64,000 nucleotides of DNA from Candidatus Melainabacteria bacterium (GCA_902168245.1 CABHPA010000017.1:53044-117043), one strand, 5' to 3'; positions 54,225 through 63,599 are shown, numbered from the stretch's first letter. Notes: a model not told the origin generated them from the sequence alone. Numbers and translations: made by a program.

Positions 54225-54275
54225 AGGGTTTCATAGTTACACGTTTCATACATCAGTAAGGGTTTCATAGTTACA
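54225..54275 (+). repeat. 17-bp direct repeat in the GDPD leader
   Basis: AGGGTTTCATAGTTACA occurs at 54225-54241 and again at 54259-54275, start to start 34 bp. A shorter related piece (CGTTTCATACATC) lies between. They lie directly after the predicted transcription start. Further on, GCTTTTG (54295-54301) and CAAAAGC (54305-54311) form a perfect hairpin. Confidence 0.85.
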
Positions 54276-54398
54276 GATCCAATTCAGTAGAGGCGCTTTT
54301 GCTACAAAAGCTTGCCAGGCTTGGCGTTTGGTTGCGCGATCCAATGCAATCAATCGGTGCAATCCACTTGCCAGCCGTTGAGGAGAAGGAAAGTTTGC

Positions 54399-55343
54399 AT
54401 GAATACTGTCGGCAAAAAGCTGGCCCCTATCAGGCAGGTGGAAGTAATTGCCCATAGAGGCGCGCGCACCGATAAAAATCACAATAAAATTGCACCGGAA
54501 AACACCATGCCCGCATTCGTGGCCGCCGCGCAACAAGGTGCTTCCAACGAAACGGATATTTTTGCGCTCAAACATAACAATCACTTATGGATCCATCATG
54601 ATCTCGATACCGGGCGGATGTTTCAATTGCCAGGCCAACAAAAACCGTTCCATACATTGATGCAGGACGAATTAGACAGCCTCAGGCTCAATAAAAAAGG
54701 GCATGAAGCCACCGTCAACCAATTGCTTGGCCCCGGTGGCAATTACAAAACCCCTCCCCAGTTTGAATCCGTGACGGTGCCGGAACTGGAAAACACGCTG
54801 ACCGCATTGCCCAATACCCATTTTTACGTGGAGTTGAAAGTCCCCAGACCGGACTTACTGCATACCGGACATCACCAATTGGAAGAAAAAACCGCACGGC
54901 TAATCCACGAAAAAAACCTGTACGACCAGGTTAAAGTCATCAGCTTTTCACCCCGAAGCCTGCGGAAAATCAAGGCGCTAGACCCGAAAATCAAGACCGG
55001 CCTCAACTTTACGCTACCGAAGCTGGTTCGAAATAACCCGATTTTCCTGAAGTGGTTCGTCAATCAATACGCAAAGAACTGGGTGGGGGTCAATTCCATC
55101 CATCCCAGTTACGACACGCTTAGCCCCAAAATGGTTGAATTGGCGCACCGGAACGAGATGCCCGTCATCACCTGGGTGTACCACGAAACCCGCTCGGAAG
55201 AAAAAAAGATGTTTCCCAAACTGCTGGATATGGGGGTGGACGGCATCATTACCAACGCGATAGATTTGCTGAACGAGGAGGTTCGCACCCATGCCAGTTC
55301 AACCCATCCAACCCAAGCTAAAGTTTCATTTCGGGGCTTATAA
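54399..55343 (+). CDS. Glycerophosphodiester phosphodiesterase
   Basis: 314 aa from ATG 54399 with a long AGGAGAAGGA site. The GDPD barrel shows VIAHRGARTD and ENTMPAFVAAAQQGA, the metal pair in NETDIF, the His in LWIHHDLDTG, FYVELKVP and MPVITWVYHE with DGIITNAIDLL at the end. It hydrolyses glycerophosphodiesters to glycerol 3-phosphate and an alcohol. No signal peptide is seen. The frame overlaps the next gene by 53 nt. Confidence 0.92.
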   Translation: MNTVGKKLAPIRQVEVIAHRGARTDKNHNKIAPENTMPAFVAAAQQGASNETDIFALKHNNHLWIHHDLDTGRMFQLPGQQKPFHTLMQDELDSLRLNKKGHEATVNQLLGPGGNYKTPPQFESVTVPELENTLTALPNTHFYVELKVPRPDLLHTGHHQLEEKTARLIHEKNLYDQVKVISFSPRSLRKIKALDPKIKTGLNFTLPKLVRNNPIFLKWFVNQYAKNWVGVNSIHPSYDTLSPKMVELAHRNEMPVITWVYHETRSEEKKMFPKLLDMGVDGIITNAIDLLNEEVRTHASSTHPTQAKVSFRGL

Positions 55344-56214
55344 AATCTCGGTGTTCAACCTGGGCTTCCTTGCCCTGGATGGCGGGGCCATGTTCGGCGT
55401 GGTGCCTCGCATCCTGTGGAGCAAACTGACGGAACCCGATGAGCAGAACCGCATTCAACTGGCCACCAACTGCCTGCTAATTGAATACGAACAGGAAAAA
55501 ATCTTCGTGGAAGCGGGTATGGGCACCAAGTTCTCCGAGAAGCTTCAGAAAATCTACGGCATTCAACAGCAATGCGGCGGCCCTTACGAAACGCCGGTGG
55601 ATCTGGCTCTGGCCTCTGCGGGGCTTAAAAGCGGGGATATTACCCAGGTGCTGTTTACCCATCTGCATTTTGATCATGCAGGCGGCGCGACCCGCCTGTT
55701 GCCAGATGGTTCCGTGGCTCCCACCTTTGAGAATGCCCGCTATGTGATTCACAAAGGCGAATGGGACTATGGCATTTGCCCGCACGAGCGTTGCAAGGCC
55801 AGCTATTTAAAGGAAAACCTGGAGCCTATTCTTTCAGCCGGGCAGCTTCAGCTTTTAGAGCAATCCGAAACCGAAATTCTGCCGGGACTTAAATTGCAAG
55901 TCACCGGCGGACACACCCCCTATCACCAGATTTTAACCTTGGACACACCCGAAGGTGGCTTTGTGTACTGGGGTGATTTGATCCCAACCCGCCACCATGT
56001 GCGGATTCCCTATGTAATGGGCTACGACGAGTACCCGATTGAAACCATGGACGCCAAACGTCGCCTGCTGAAACATGCAGTGGGTCGCAACTGGCTGCAC
56101 CTGTTTGAGCATGACCCGGAAGTACCCGCCTGTTACCTGCAACCCACCGAACAGGAGGATGTGTATAAAGCGATCCCGGTGGAAGAGAGCCAAAAGCTAG
56201 CCAGCCAGGTATAG
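55291..56214 (+). CDS. Metallo-beta-lactamase-fold hydrolase
   Basis: 307 aa with the zinc motif THLHFDHAGG (about 122-131), a further His in VTGGHTPYH, the Asp in YWGDLIPTRHH and the C-terminal HLFEHDPEVPA. The layout resembles lactonases and related hydrolases of the MBL-fold group. GAGGAGG lies before ATG 55291 inside the GDPD gene, so the 53-nt overlap appears real and translation is coupled. The pairing with a GDPD hints at a phosphodiester or lipid substrate, which is speculative. Confidence 0.88.
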   Translation: MPVQPIQPKLKFHFGAYKISVFNLGFLALDGGAMFGVVPRILWSKLTEPDEQNRIQLATNCLLIEYEQEKIFVEAGMGTKFSEKLQKIYGIQQQCGGPYETPVDLALASAGLKSGDITQVLFTHLHFDHAGGATRLLPDGSVAPTFENARYVIHKGEWDYGICPHERCKASYLKENLEPILSAGQLQLLEQSETEILPGLKLQVTGGHTPYHQILTLDTPEGGFVYWGDLIPTRHHVRIPYVMGYDEYPIETMDAKRRLLKHAVGRNWLHLFEHDPEVPACYLQPTEQEDVYKAIPVEESQKLASQV

Positions 56215-56382
56215 CAGGGCAGCCCGGCCGGTTTACAAAAAGGCAGCCCGCCGGTTGCCCTTGTGCTACACTATTGCCACGCAGCGGTGCGGCCATTCGG
56301 GTTTATCCCGCGCAAGCGCCCTGACGTCCCGGCTCCCTCCGGTTGCAGTCCCCTTTTACCGTGCGAGAGAAAGTTTAACGCC

Positions 56383-57276
<894 letters not shown>

Positions 57277-57326
57277 ATTCGGGCTTTCAGAAACACGCTG
57301 GCGATTGACAGAGAGAGGCATCAGCC

Positions 57327-58112
57327 ATGCAGCCGGATTCCAGTTTTGATAACGCCTTGGCGGCCCTTCAGGACTGCCTGGGTCGTCAGGGCAATTTTGT
57401 GGTGCTAACTGGTGCAGGCGTTTCCAAGGAAAGCGGGATTCCCACCTTTCGGGACGCCCAAACCGGCCTATGGGCCAACTACCGGGCGGAAGACCTGGCC
57501 ACGCGGGAAGGTTTCCTGAACAATCCCCAAATGGTGTGGGACTGGTACGATTTTCGGCGCAACAAAGTGTGGGACGCGCAACCCAATCCCGGCCATGTGG
57601 CACTGGCGAAGATGGAAGTCCTGTTCAGCCGCTTTACGCTGATTACCCAGAACATTGACAACCTGCACCAACGGGCGGGCAGTAAACAGGTACTGGAGTT
57701 GCACGGCAATATTTTTCGTTACAAATGCCTGGAGCAAAACCATCCTGTCAGCCTGGATCTGCTTGAAAACCCGGATGCATCCCCGCCGACTTGCCCGGTC
57801 TGCAATTCGTATGTGCGCCCGGATGTGGTGTGGTTCGGGGAAATGCTGCCGGAAATTATCCTGAGCCAGGCGTTTGACGCGGCCAGCTCGGCGGATGTAA
57901 TGCTGATTGCCGGGACTTCCGGGGTAGTGCAGCCTGCGGCCAGTATTCCGGCGGCGGCCAAGGAGGCCGGGGCCACCGTATTTGAAATTAATCCGGAGAT
58001 GAGTGCCCTCACCTCGTTTATGGTGGATTACTTCCTGCAAGGGACGTCTGGCACCATTTTGCACCAGTTGCTAACCGCGTTACAGGCAAACCCAAGGGTG
58101 AAAACCTTATGA
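57327..58112 (+). CDS. Sir2-family NAD-dependent deacylase (class III type)
   Basis: 261 aa. NAD-binding GAGVSKESGIPTFR at 29-42, TQNIDNLHQRAG at 107-118 and the catalytic His126 in ELHGNIF. Tyr74 and Arg77 (YDFR) match the acyl-pocket pair of class III sirtuins, which remove succinyl or malonyl groups. The zinc knuckle is unusual: Cys134, Cys156 and Cys159 are present, but the expected second Cys of the first pair is absent (KCLEQNH), and His139 may replace it. The stop overlaps the histidine kinase start by 4 nt. Confidence 0.93.
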   Translation: MQPDSSFDNALAALQDCLGRQGNFVVLTGAGVSKESGIPTFRDAQTGLWANYRAEDLATREGFLNNPQMVWDWYDFRRNKVWDAQPNPGHVALAKMEVLFSRFTLITQNIDNLHQRAGSKQVLELHGNIFRYKCLEQNHPVSLDLLENPDASPPTCPVCNSYVRPDVVWFGEMLPEIILSQAFDAASSADVMLIAGTSGVVQPAASIPAAAKEAGATVFEINPEMSALTSFMVDYFLQGTSGTILHQLLTALQANPRVKTL

Positions 58113-59248
58113 GCAATGGCCAGCCTCTAGACTCAGACGGTCGCTCTCTTTTGGACGCGCTCACCTCCGGCGCGCTGGCGGTGGACGGGGAGGGGCTGAT
58201 TCAATACGCCAACCCCGCCTTCTGCGAGTTGTCCGGTTACGCGCCTTCCGGCCTGCTGCAACAAAAACTGGCGGATGTACTCAAGCTTCCGCCCAAAACG
58301 GACTGCGCCTTGTGCATGAGCGCTTGCGACCCGATGAACCCGCAATGGGCCACTTTTCATGGCGGCTTTTTACGGGTGGAAAACAGTTCCGGCGCCGAAG
58401 AGTTGCGGGTCAAAATCAAGCACAGCCCCATGCAAAACCACTGGACGCTCTGCCTGGTTGACCCGTTTTCGGAAGACACCACCCTTACCCAGGCGCATAG
58501 CGACTTTGTAAGTACCGTTAGCCACGAGTTCCGCACCCCGCTCACCAGCATCAAGGGTTTTGCGGACACGCTACTGAGCTACGGCGCGCAATTACCGGAC
58601 GAGGAAAAGCGGCGTTTCATCAACATCATCAAGGATCAGGCGGACCGACTGATCCGGCTGGTGGAAAACCTGCTCACGGCCTCCAAGCTGGGAGCCAGCC
58701 GGGTAGAAATGAGCTACCGGCCCATCCCGCTTCAACGCCTTCTGGACAAGGTGGCGCATAGCATTCAGGCCAAAATACAGGCCAAAACCGGCGTGGCGCG
58801 CAATCTGGAAGTACAGGTGAGGCCAGCAGATCTGGAAGTCTGGGCGGATGCAGATCGGCTGGAGCAAATCCTGATTAACCTGGTGGACAACGCGGTAAAA
58901 TACTCCCCGGCCAGCAGCACCGTACACGTGCTGGGTGAATTTGCTCCCAATGACGATTCCCAAATCCGTATTTCGGTAAAGGATGAAGGCGGCGGCATAC
59001 CGGAAGACCTGCTTCCCAAGATTTTCACCAAGTTCTACCGGGTGGAAAGCCCCCTAAAGCAGGAAGTGGAAGGCACCGGATTGGGGCTGTACATCACCAA
59101 GTCGCTTACCACGGCCATGGGCGGACAAATTTTCGCGGAAAGCACGCCGGGGCAAGGCAGCACGTTTTCGGTGATCCTGCCTGCCGCGACACCCGAAAAG
59201 CAGGCCGCCCACCGTCGGAAGCTTTATGCCACGGAGGAAGGCGAATGA
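58109..59248 (+). CDS. PAS-domain sensor histidine kinase
   Basis: 379 aa without membrane segments, so a cytoplasmic sensor. A PAS domain covers about 14-115 and holds four Cys (CALCMSACDP, with Cys66, Cys69 and Cys73 close together), which could bind a metal or sense redox state. The dimerisation box is STVSHEFRTPLTSIKGFADTL with phospho-acceptor His139. ATP-binding N, G1 and G2 boxes follow (ILINLVDNAVKYS, VKDEGGGIP, GTGLGLYI). It is coupled by ATGA overlaps to the sirtuin and to the response regulator. Confidence 0.93.
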   Translation: MSNGQPLDSDGRSLLDALTSGALAVDGEGLIQYANPAFCELSGYAPSGLLQQKLADVLKLPPKTDCALCMSACDPMNPQWATFHGGFLRVENSSGAEELRVKIKHSPMQNHWTLCLVDPFSEDTTLTQAHSDFVSTVSHEFRTPLTSIKGFADTLLSYGAQLPDEEKRRFINIIKDQADRLIRLVENLLTASKLGASRVEMSYRPIPLQRLLDKVAHSIQAKIQAKTGVARNLEVQVRPADLEVWADADRLEQILINLVDNAVKYSPASSTVHVLGEFAPNDDSQIRISVKDEGGGIPEDLLPKIFTKFYRVESPLKQEVEGTGLGLYITKSLTTAMGGQIFAESTPGQGSTFSVILPAATPEKQAAHRRKLYATEEGE

Positions 59249-60588
59249 GCGACTTCCAGGTGATCCTCTTCGTGGGCAGCCCTGGCGAAGAAAGCTTAAA
59301 AACCCTGACGGAAGACTTCAGTCCGGAAACGATGCTGACCGCCTTGTTCTCTGAGCGGCTTGGCACGGAAGGGGAAAGCTTGCAACCCATTCTGGATAGC
59401 GTGTGGCCGGATTTAATCTGTCTTTTCGCCGATGATCTGGAGGCCAAGGGCGATGACGTGCTGGGCTATTGCGCCCGGCTACGGGAACTGGTGGTGAAAT
59501 ACCGCCCCGTGCTGGTGGTGCAGAGCAGCAGCGAGGAAGAGAAGCGCATACAGTACATGGTGCAGGGCGCCGATGACATTTTAGGCCCAAACCTCTCGAT
59601 GGATGAATTCAAGGTGCGGCTCCTGGTGCATATGCGGCGGAATTTGGACTTTTCGGCCAACGAAATCACCCGGCTGCCGGGCTTGCAGTTTACTAACAAG
59701 GTGGTGCAGCGCCGACTGAACCAGCATAAACCCCTGGCCTTGCTCAGCATAGAGCTGGACCACTTTGAGGTCTATAGCGAAGTTTACGGGGAGCTGGCCT
59801 CATATCAGGTGCTAAAAACCTTTGCAGCCCTACTGCTGCAACTGATGATCATGCCCGATTTCATCAGCCACACCGATGAGAACCACTTTGTGGTGGTCAC
59901 GACCCCGGATAAGGCGGAAAAAATATCGGCCATGCTATGCCGACAATTTGAAAACGCCTCCCCCAACTTTTATTCGGAAAAAGACCGCAAGCAAGGCTAT
60001 ATGGTTTCGGTAATTTCTGATAACATCAGCCGCAGGGTGTCGCTGCTCAGCCTGAGTATCGGCATCGCCTCCACTGAAACCCAGCCGTTTGACTCTTTTA
60101 TGGCCCTGTTTACCGCCGCCCAGCAAATGAAGTCGCTGGCGCGCATGAAACCCGGCTGTAGCTGGCAAAGCGATCGCTTACGGCTGGCGGGCGGCCCGCT
60201 GCAAAAAAACCGGCAAAAACCCGGCATTTTAGTGCTGGAAACCGATGCGGCCCTGGCATATTTACTTAAAACCACGCTGGAAATGGAAGGCTACGAGGCG
60301 GAAGTGGTCAGCAGCATTGAGGATGCGCGAGTGGCGCTGGATGAAAAAAGCGGTCGCCAGAGCCTGAACCTGGTGATTCTGGACGCGCTGGTGAATGAGC
60401 AGGAGTCGGGGCTGATGCTGGCCGGGGAAATTCACCAGCAATACCCGGACATTCGTATTATATGCACGTCCTCGCTGCATAACCGGCAGCGGGTGCTGCA
60501 ATCCGGCGCGGATTTATACCTGCCCAAGCCGTTTGAGCTTTCCAGCCTGTTTTCCTGGGTGCATCGCTTTTTGCGGGAAGAAATCTAA
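59245..60588 (+). CDS. Response regulator with degenerate GGDEF-like middle domain
   Basis: 447 aa. Residues 1-130 look like a receiver fold without a clear phospho-acceptor. Residues 145-300 have a nucleotide-cyclase/GGDEF layout (LALLSIELDHFEVYSEVYGELASYQVLKTF ... LSLSIGIAS), but the GGDEF loop reads HTDENHF, so no catalysis is expected. The C-terminal receiver (about 330-447) is intact: ILVLETDAALAYLLKT, Asp380 in LVILDALV, CTSS and YLPKPFE. It is probably the output partner of the upstream kinase and may act by binding proteins or nucleotides. Confidence 0.85.
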   Translation: MSDFQVILFVGSPGEESLKTLTEDFSPETMLTALFSERLGTEGESLQPILDSVWPDLICLFADDLEAKGDDVLGYCARLRELVVKYRPVLVVQSSSEEEKRIQYMVQGADDILGPNLSMDEFKVRLLVHMRRNLDFSANEITRLPGLQFTNKVVQRRLNQHKPLALLSIELDHFEVYSEVYGELASYQVLKTFAALLLQLMIMPDFISHTDENHFVVVTTPDKAEKISAMLCRQFENASPNFYSEKDRKQGYMVSVISDNISRRVSLLSLSIGIASTETQPFDSFMALFTAAQQMKSLARMKPGCSWQSDRLRLAGGPLQKNRQKPGILVLETDAALAYLLKTTLEMEGYEAEVVSSIEDARVALDEKSGRQSLNLVILDALVNEQESGLMLAGEIHQQYPDIRIICTSSLHNRQRVLQSGADLYLPKPFELSSLFSWVHRFLREEI

Positions 60589-60704
60589 ACCTGGCATCCC
60601 GCGCAAGATTCAGCCAAACCGGCGCAATCCTGTGTTTAATGGATGCCCCTTTCCCCTTGCCGCTTCCATAATAAAAGGCAGCAGGAAGTGAAAGGTATGA
60701 GCCG

Positions 60705-60914
60705 ATGGCCAGCAGCACCCCCGTATGCCCGATACTGAGCGTTCGCAACCCCAGCGTGGACGAGCTGTGCCTGGGCGCCGATTGCGCCCTGTACCTGCCG
60801 TCGGCCAAAAAGTGTTCGCTGGTGTATATCGGCTTTAAGGCCATGATGGACATTCAAAAAATGCAGCAACCCGCAGCCCAGCCACAGCCCGCGCCGCGCC
60901 CGGCCCAACAGTAA
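60705..60914 (+). CDS. Small Cys-rich protein, 69 aa
   Basis: ATG 60705 with AAAGG 9 nt upstream. Four Cys at 8, 22, 27 and 37 (CPIL; CLGADC; KKC) form a pattern seen in small conserved proteins with CPxxS...CxxxxCAxY...C spacing, which probably bind zinc or an iron-sulfur cluster. A helix (YIGFKAMMDIQKMQQ) and a Pro/Gln/Ala tail follow. It lies 116 nt after the response regulator. Function unknown. Confidence 0.75.
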   Translation: MASSTPVCPILSVRNPSVDELCLGADCALYLPSAKKCSLVYIGFKAMMDIQKMQQPAAQPQPAPRPAQQ

Positions 60915-61083
60915 GAACACGCATTCCAGGTTCATTTTGTAACAGCTTCTTTATAAAACGTTTATCCCCCCATGCCTGGGGGAATGATACGAATGTGGAC
61001 TCAGAGAAAGCTTTAATAGCGTCTTTTGTATTCCATTCAGTTTTAAGACTTCCTTTTTTTCTCCAATTTCGTGTGATTCATCA

Positions 61084-61114
61084 GGGAAAGCCCAGGCATA
61101 GGGCTTTCCCTTTT
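61084..61114 (+). terminator. Terminator, plus strand
   Basis: GGGAAAGCCC (61084-61093) pairs with GGGCTTTCCC (61101-61110), followed by TTTT. Confidence 0.9.
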
Positions 61115-61227
61115 CATATGTGCTCATATGCGGGCTTTTTTTACAGCCTATTTAAGCTCAATCCTTCCGCCACATCTCAAAATTCACCTCATGCCGACCA
61201 GAGAATATCTTTTTGCCCAAGCGGGCA

Positions 61228-61262
61228 AAAACGCAGCGCTTGCAAACGAAGCGCCGCGTTTT
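61228..61262 (-). terminator. Terminator of thioredoxin gene
   Basis: AAAACGCAGCGCTT (61228-61241) pairs with AAGCGCCGCGTTTT (61249-61262) with one A-C mismatch. On the minus strand a run of five Ts follows. It lies 36 nt beyond the thioredoxin stop. Confidence 0.88.
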
Positions 61263-61297
61263 CGCAGGAAATGGATGGTTCCCCCGAAGGACTGAAG

Positions 61298-61627
61298 CTA
61301 GTTGTTCAGGTGCTTGTTGAGCACTTCGGTGAGGGTGGATTTTTTATGGTTGCCCACCATTTGCTCCACCGGCTCGCCGCCCTTGAAGATAATCAGGGTG
61401 GGAATACCGCTGATATGGTAGTTCTGGGCGATTTGCAGGCAGTCATCGGTGTTTACTTTCACCACTTTCACCTTGCCTTCGTACTCGGAAGCCAACTCGT
61501 CAATTACCGGGGCCAGCGCGCGGCAAGGCCCGCACCAGGGCGCCCAGAAATCCACCAATACAGGGGTGTCGGCCTGTTTTACTTCCTGCTCAAAGCTGGC
61601 GTCCGTAACGTTCAATACATTTCCCAT
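61298..61627 (-). CDS. trxA: Thioredoxin
   Basis: 109 aa from ATG 61627 with AAGGAG 7 nt upstream; the upstream in-frame extension to 61741 is not needed. Active site WCGPC at 31-35 (Cys32, Cys35) in [19 protein letters not shown], cis-Pro in [13 protein letters not shown] and a normal C-terminal helix. It reduces disulfides in cytoplasmic proteins with electrons from thioredoxin reductase. Monocistronic, with its own terminator. Confidence 0.97.
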   Translation of the reverse strand: MGNVLNVTDASFEQEVKQADTPVLVDFWAPWCGPCRALAPVIDELASEYEGKVKVVKVNTDDCLQIAQNYHISGIPTLIIFKGGEPVEQMVGNHKKSTLTEVLNKHLNN

Positions 61628-61875
61628 GGGCGGGCTCCTTCTATATCTAGTCGATTTTGCTGGGTCGATTTTCCGCTCGACCGCCTGACCAAATCCGCAT
61701 GCCGGACGAAGTGGGCAAAAACGCCTTTTACCGTCAGGCACTTTGTTTTTAATCGATTTGATTTTATCATAAGCATAGTCTTGTTACGCTGGGCAAGTTC
61801 TGCGCGCAATATTCACAGTTACGGCCCTCCGCGCCCCGCCAAAGCCCGGCATCCCCAAAAACGATTGGTAACCGC

Positions 61876-63060
61876 ATGTCTGTCCTAAGCCCCAAGCTCG
61901 TTGATCGCTACATCCTGAAGCAACTGTTCGACTACTTCCTATTGGGTATCGTCGTTTTCACGCTGATCGCCTTCTTTTCGGACACCCTACTCAAGTTCAT
62001 TCAGGAAGTGCAGAAGTACGGCATCCCCTTCAGCACCCTGCTGACCATGGTCGGCTTGCAATTGCCGCGCTCGGTAGCGCTAATGCTGCCCGCCAGCACA
62101 TTTCTGGCGGTACTGATGGTCTTTAACCAGATGAACAACCGCTTTGAGATTATCGCCTTCCGCATGAACGGAATCAGCCTGTGGCGCTTAATGGTTCCCG
62201 CCGTAATACTGGGATTGTTTTGCAGCGGCCTAGCCTACTGGCTGAACGATTACGTGGTGCCGTGGTGCAATGTCAAAACCTCCCAGTTGCGGGATCAGGC
62301 CATCCAGAACGGGACACTGCCCACCAACGGAAACAGTTTCATGTTCAAAAGCTACGATCGCTTCCACAACCTGACCCAGATGATTTACGTAAGCCGCTAC
62401 GAAGGCAACGAGCTGGGGGACAGCACCATTATCGACCTGTCCAAGCCGGATGTGATGCAGATTTTCCAATCCCGCTCCGGCGTTTGGGATACGGAAAACG
62501 GCTGGGATCTCCAAAACGTGAACGCCTACATCGTGGCCAAGGACAGAAACCAGTCCTCCGCCGGGCATCTGGAAAGCTACCAGTTTAAATTGCAGGACAT
62601 GATTAAAAGCCAGGCGGAGAAAAGCAACCAGAAAGAAGCCATGCGCAGCAAAAAGCAGGGCATTGAGGCCAACTCGGATCAACAAAGCTTTTCGGAATTA
62701 TGGTCGGTCATCCAGAAGCGGGAATCGCTTGGCAAAAAGGTAAAAAACAACACCTACCTGCGCCTTTGGGCCAAGCTGACCTGGCCGCTCAGTTGCCTGA
62801 TCATCATTCTCAGCGCGGTTCCCCTGTCCCTGACGCCGCCCCGGCAGGGCAGCAACCGGGGCTTTCTCTACGCCATCATCGTGCTGTTTGTATTTTATAT
62901 GCTGAACAACTCGTTCCAGAGCTTTGGGCGCTTTTACTTTATCGATCTGGGCGGGGCGCTTTCCCAGCCGACTTATCTGGCCATTGTCTCCTGGATGCCC
63001 CTATTGATTATGGCCATTATCGGCTTTGTACTCATCCAGCGAAAAACCCAACGCTTATAA
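61876..63060 (+). CDS. LptF/LptG family permease (YjgP/YjgQ)
   Basis: 394 aa with three hydrophobic helices in each half and a periplasmic beta-rich domain between (about 130-280). The N-terminal VDRYILKQLFDYFLLGIVVFTLI and LPRSVALMLPASTFLAVLMVFNQM ... EIIAFRMNGIS blocks are typical. It forms, with LptB and a second permease, the transporter that extracts LPS from the inner membrane. Only one permease gene is here, so LptF cannot be told from LptG. It is strong evidence for an LPS-bearing outer membrane. Confidence 0.92.
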   Translation: MSVLSPKLVDRYILKQLFDYFLLGIVVFTLIAFFSDTLLKFIQEVQKYGIPFSTLLTMVGLQLPRSVALMLPASTFLAVLMVFNQMNNRFEIIAFRMNGISLWRLMVPAVILGLFCSGLAYWLNDYVVPWCNVKTSQLRDQAIQNGTLPTNGNSFMFKSYDRFHNLTQMIYVSRYEGNELGDSTIIDLSKPDVMQIFQSRSGVWDTENGWDLQNVNAYIVAKDRNQSSAGHLESYQFKLQDMIKSQAEKSNQKEAMRSKKQGIEANSDQQSFSELWSVIQKRESLGKKVKNNTYLRLWAKLTWPLSCLIIILSAVPLSLTPPRQGSNRGFLYAIIVLFVFYMLNNSFQSFGRFYFIDLGGALSQPTYLAIVSWMPLLIMAIIGFVLIQRKTQRL

Positions 63061-63399
63061 TGCAAGGCTCATCTTTCTTTATAGAAAGAATACCGAAATA
63101 ATTCAGAGATTAAACTTCCAAAAACACAAAAAAAGCACACTGACGGGGCTTGGCATACTGCTACGGTTTCATAAAGCATTCAAATCTTGGATTTCAGCTT
63201 TAAATAGAGGGGCATTCGTCAAAAGTTTGATTCTTTTTGATTGCTTTTACAAAAAGAATTGCATTTCGATTTTCAGAATCCCCTTTGCGCTTTCAAACTT
63301 CAAACATTTTTTAAAACTACATTCATAGAAAATCGACTACCCTTAACCAGCGTTCCCCTAGCCAAGTCGGGCATATAACCACTACTACGATTAACTGAA

Positions 63400-63417
63400 A
63401 ATACTGACACCAGTATT
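63400..63417 (-). terminator. Hairpin downstream of the 25-aa ORF
   Basis: AATACTG (63400-63406) pairs perfectly with CAGTATT (63411-63417). Read on the minus strand it follows the 25-aa ORF by 17 nt and is itself followed by TTTTC. It could equally end the plus-strand permease transcript, where an A-tract and a T-tract follow. Confidence 0.5.
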
Positions 63418-63434
63418 AGAAAAAAATATTTTTT

Positions 63435-63512
63435 TTAATTCTTTTCAAAATCAGAAAAAAGTGCTTTCCCTTCCACAAGGACAATGATTCCCAGCAAAAG
63501 AACTACAAACAT
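63435..63512 (-). CDS. Tiny hydrophobic ORF, 25 aa
   Basis: ATG 63512 to TAA 63435 with AAAGGTG just before the ATG. The product MFVVLLLGIIVLVEGKALFS plus DFEKN is one transmembrane helix with a charged end. Size and shape recall type I toxins or small membrane regulators. A hairpin with a T-tract follows. It is divergent from the secreted repeat protein. No antisense antitoxin RNA can be shown by eye. Confidence 0.4.
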   Translation of the reverse strand: MFVVLLLGIIVLVEGKALFSDFEKN

Positions 63513-63599
63513 AACACCTTTAAATTGTTTTTTTATTTTTTTGATTTATTCTCTCACAGCAAGGCAGAATATATGAACTATACAAACTCAGCCATGGGA

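Larger units (their letters stand above)
60915..61297. other. Intergenic region with three hairpins, possible small RNA
   Basis: CCCCCA-TGCC-TGGGGG lies near 60967-60982, a terminator at 61084-61114 on the plus strand and another at 61228-61262 on the minus strand. About 170 nt separate the small Cys-rich gene from the plus-strand terminator, more than a 3' end needs. A TATAAA at 60952-60957 precedes the first hairpin, so an independent small RNA is possible but not shown. Confidence 0.3.

Noticed and set aside
54246..54584. 112-codon minus-strand frame over the GDPD leader and start
   Set aside because: Overlaps the well-supported GDPD start and lacks a ribosome site or domain.
56216..56262. 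Possible T-box or regulatory RNA upstream of glyQ
   Set aside because: The GC-rich imperfect hairpin has neither the T-box AGGGTGG core nor a specifier loop; more likely the end of the preceding operon.
63026..63328. 100-codon plus-strand frame overlapping the LptF/G end
   Set aside because: No ribosome site, AT-driven Lys/Phe/Ile composition and overlap with a well-supported gene; likely chance.
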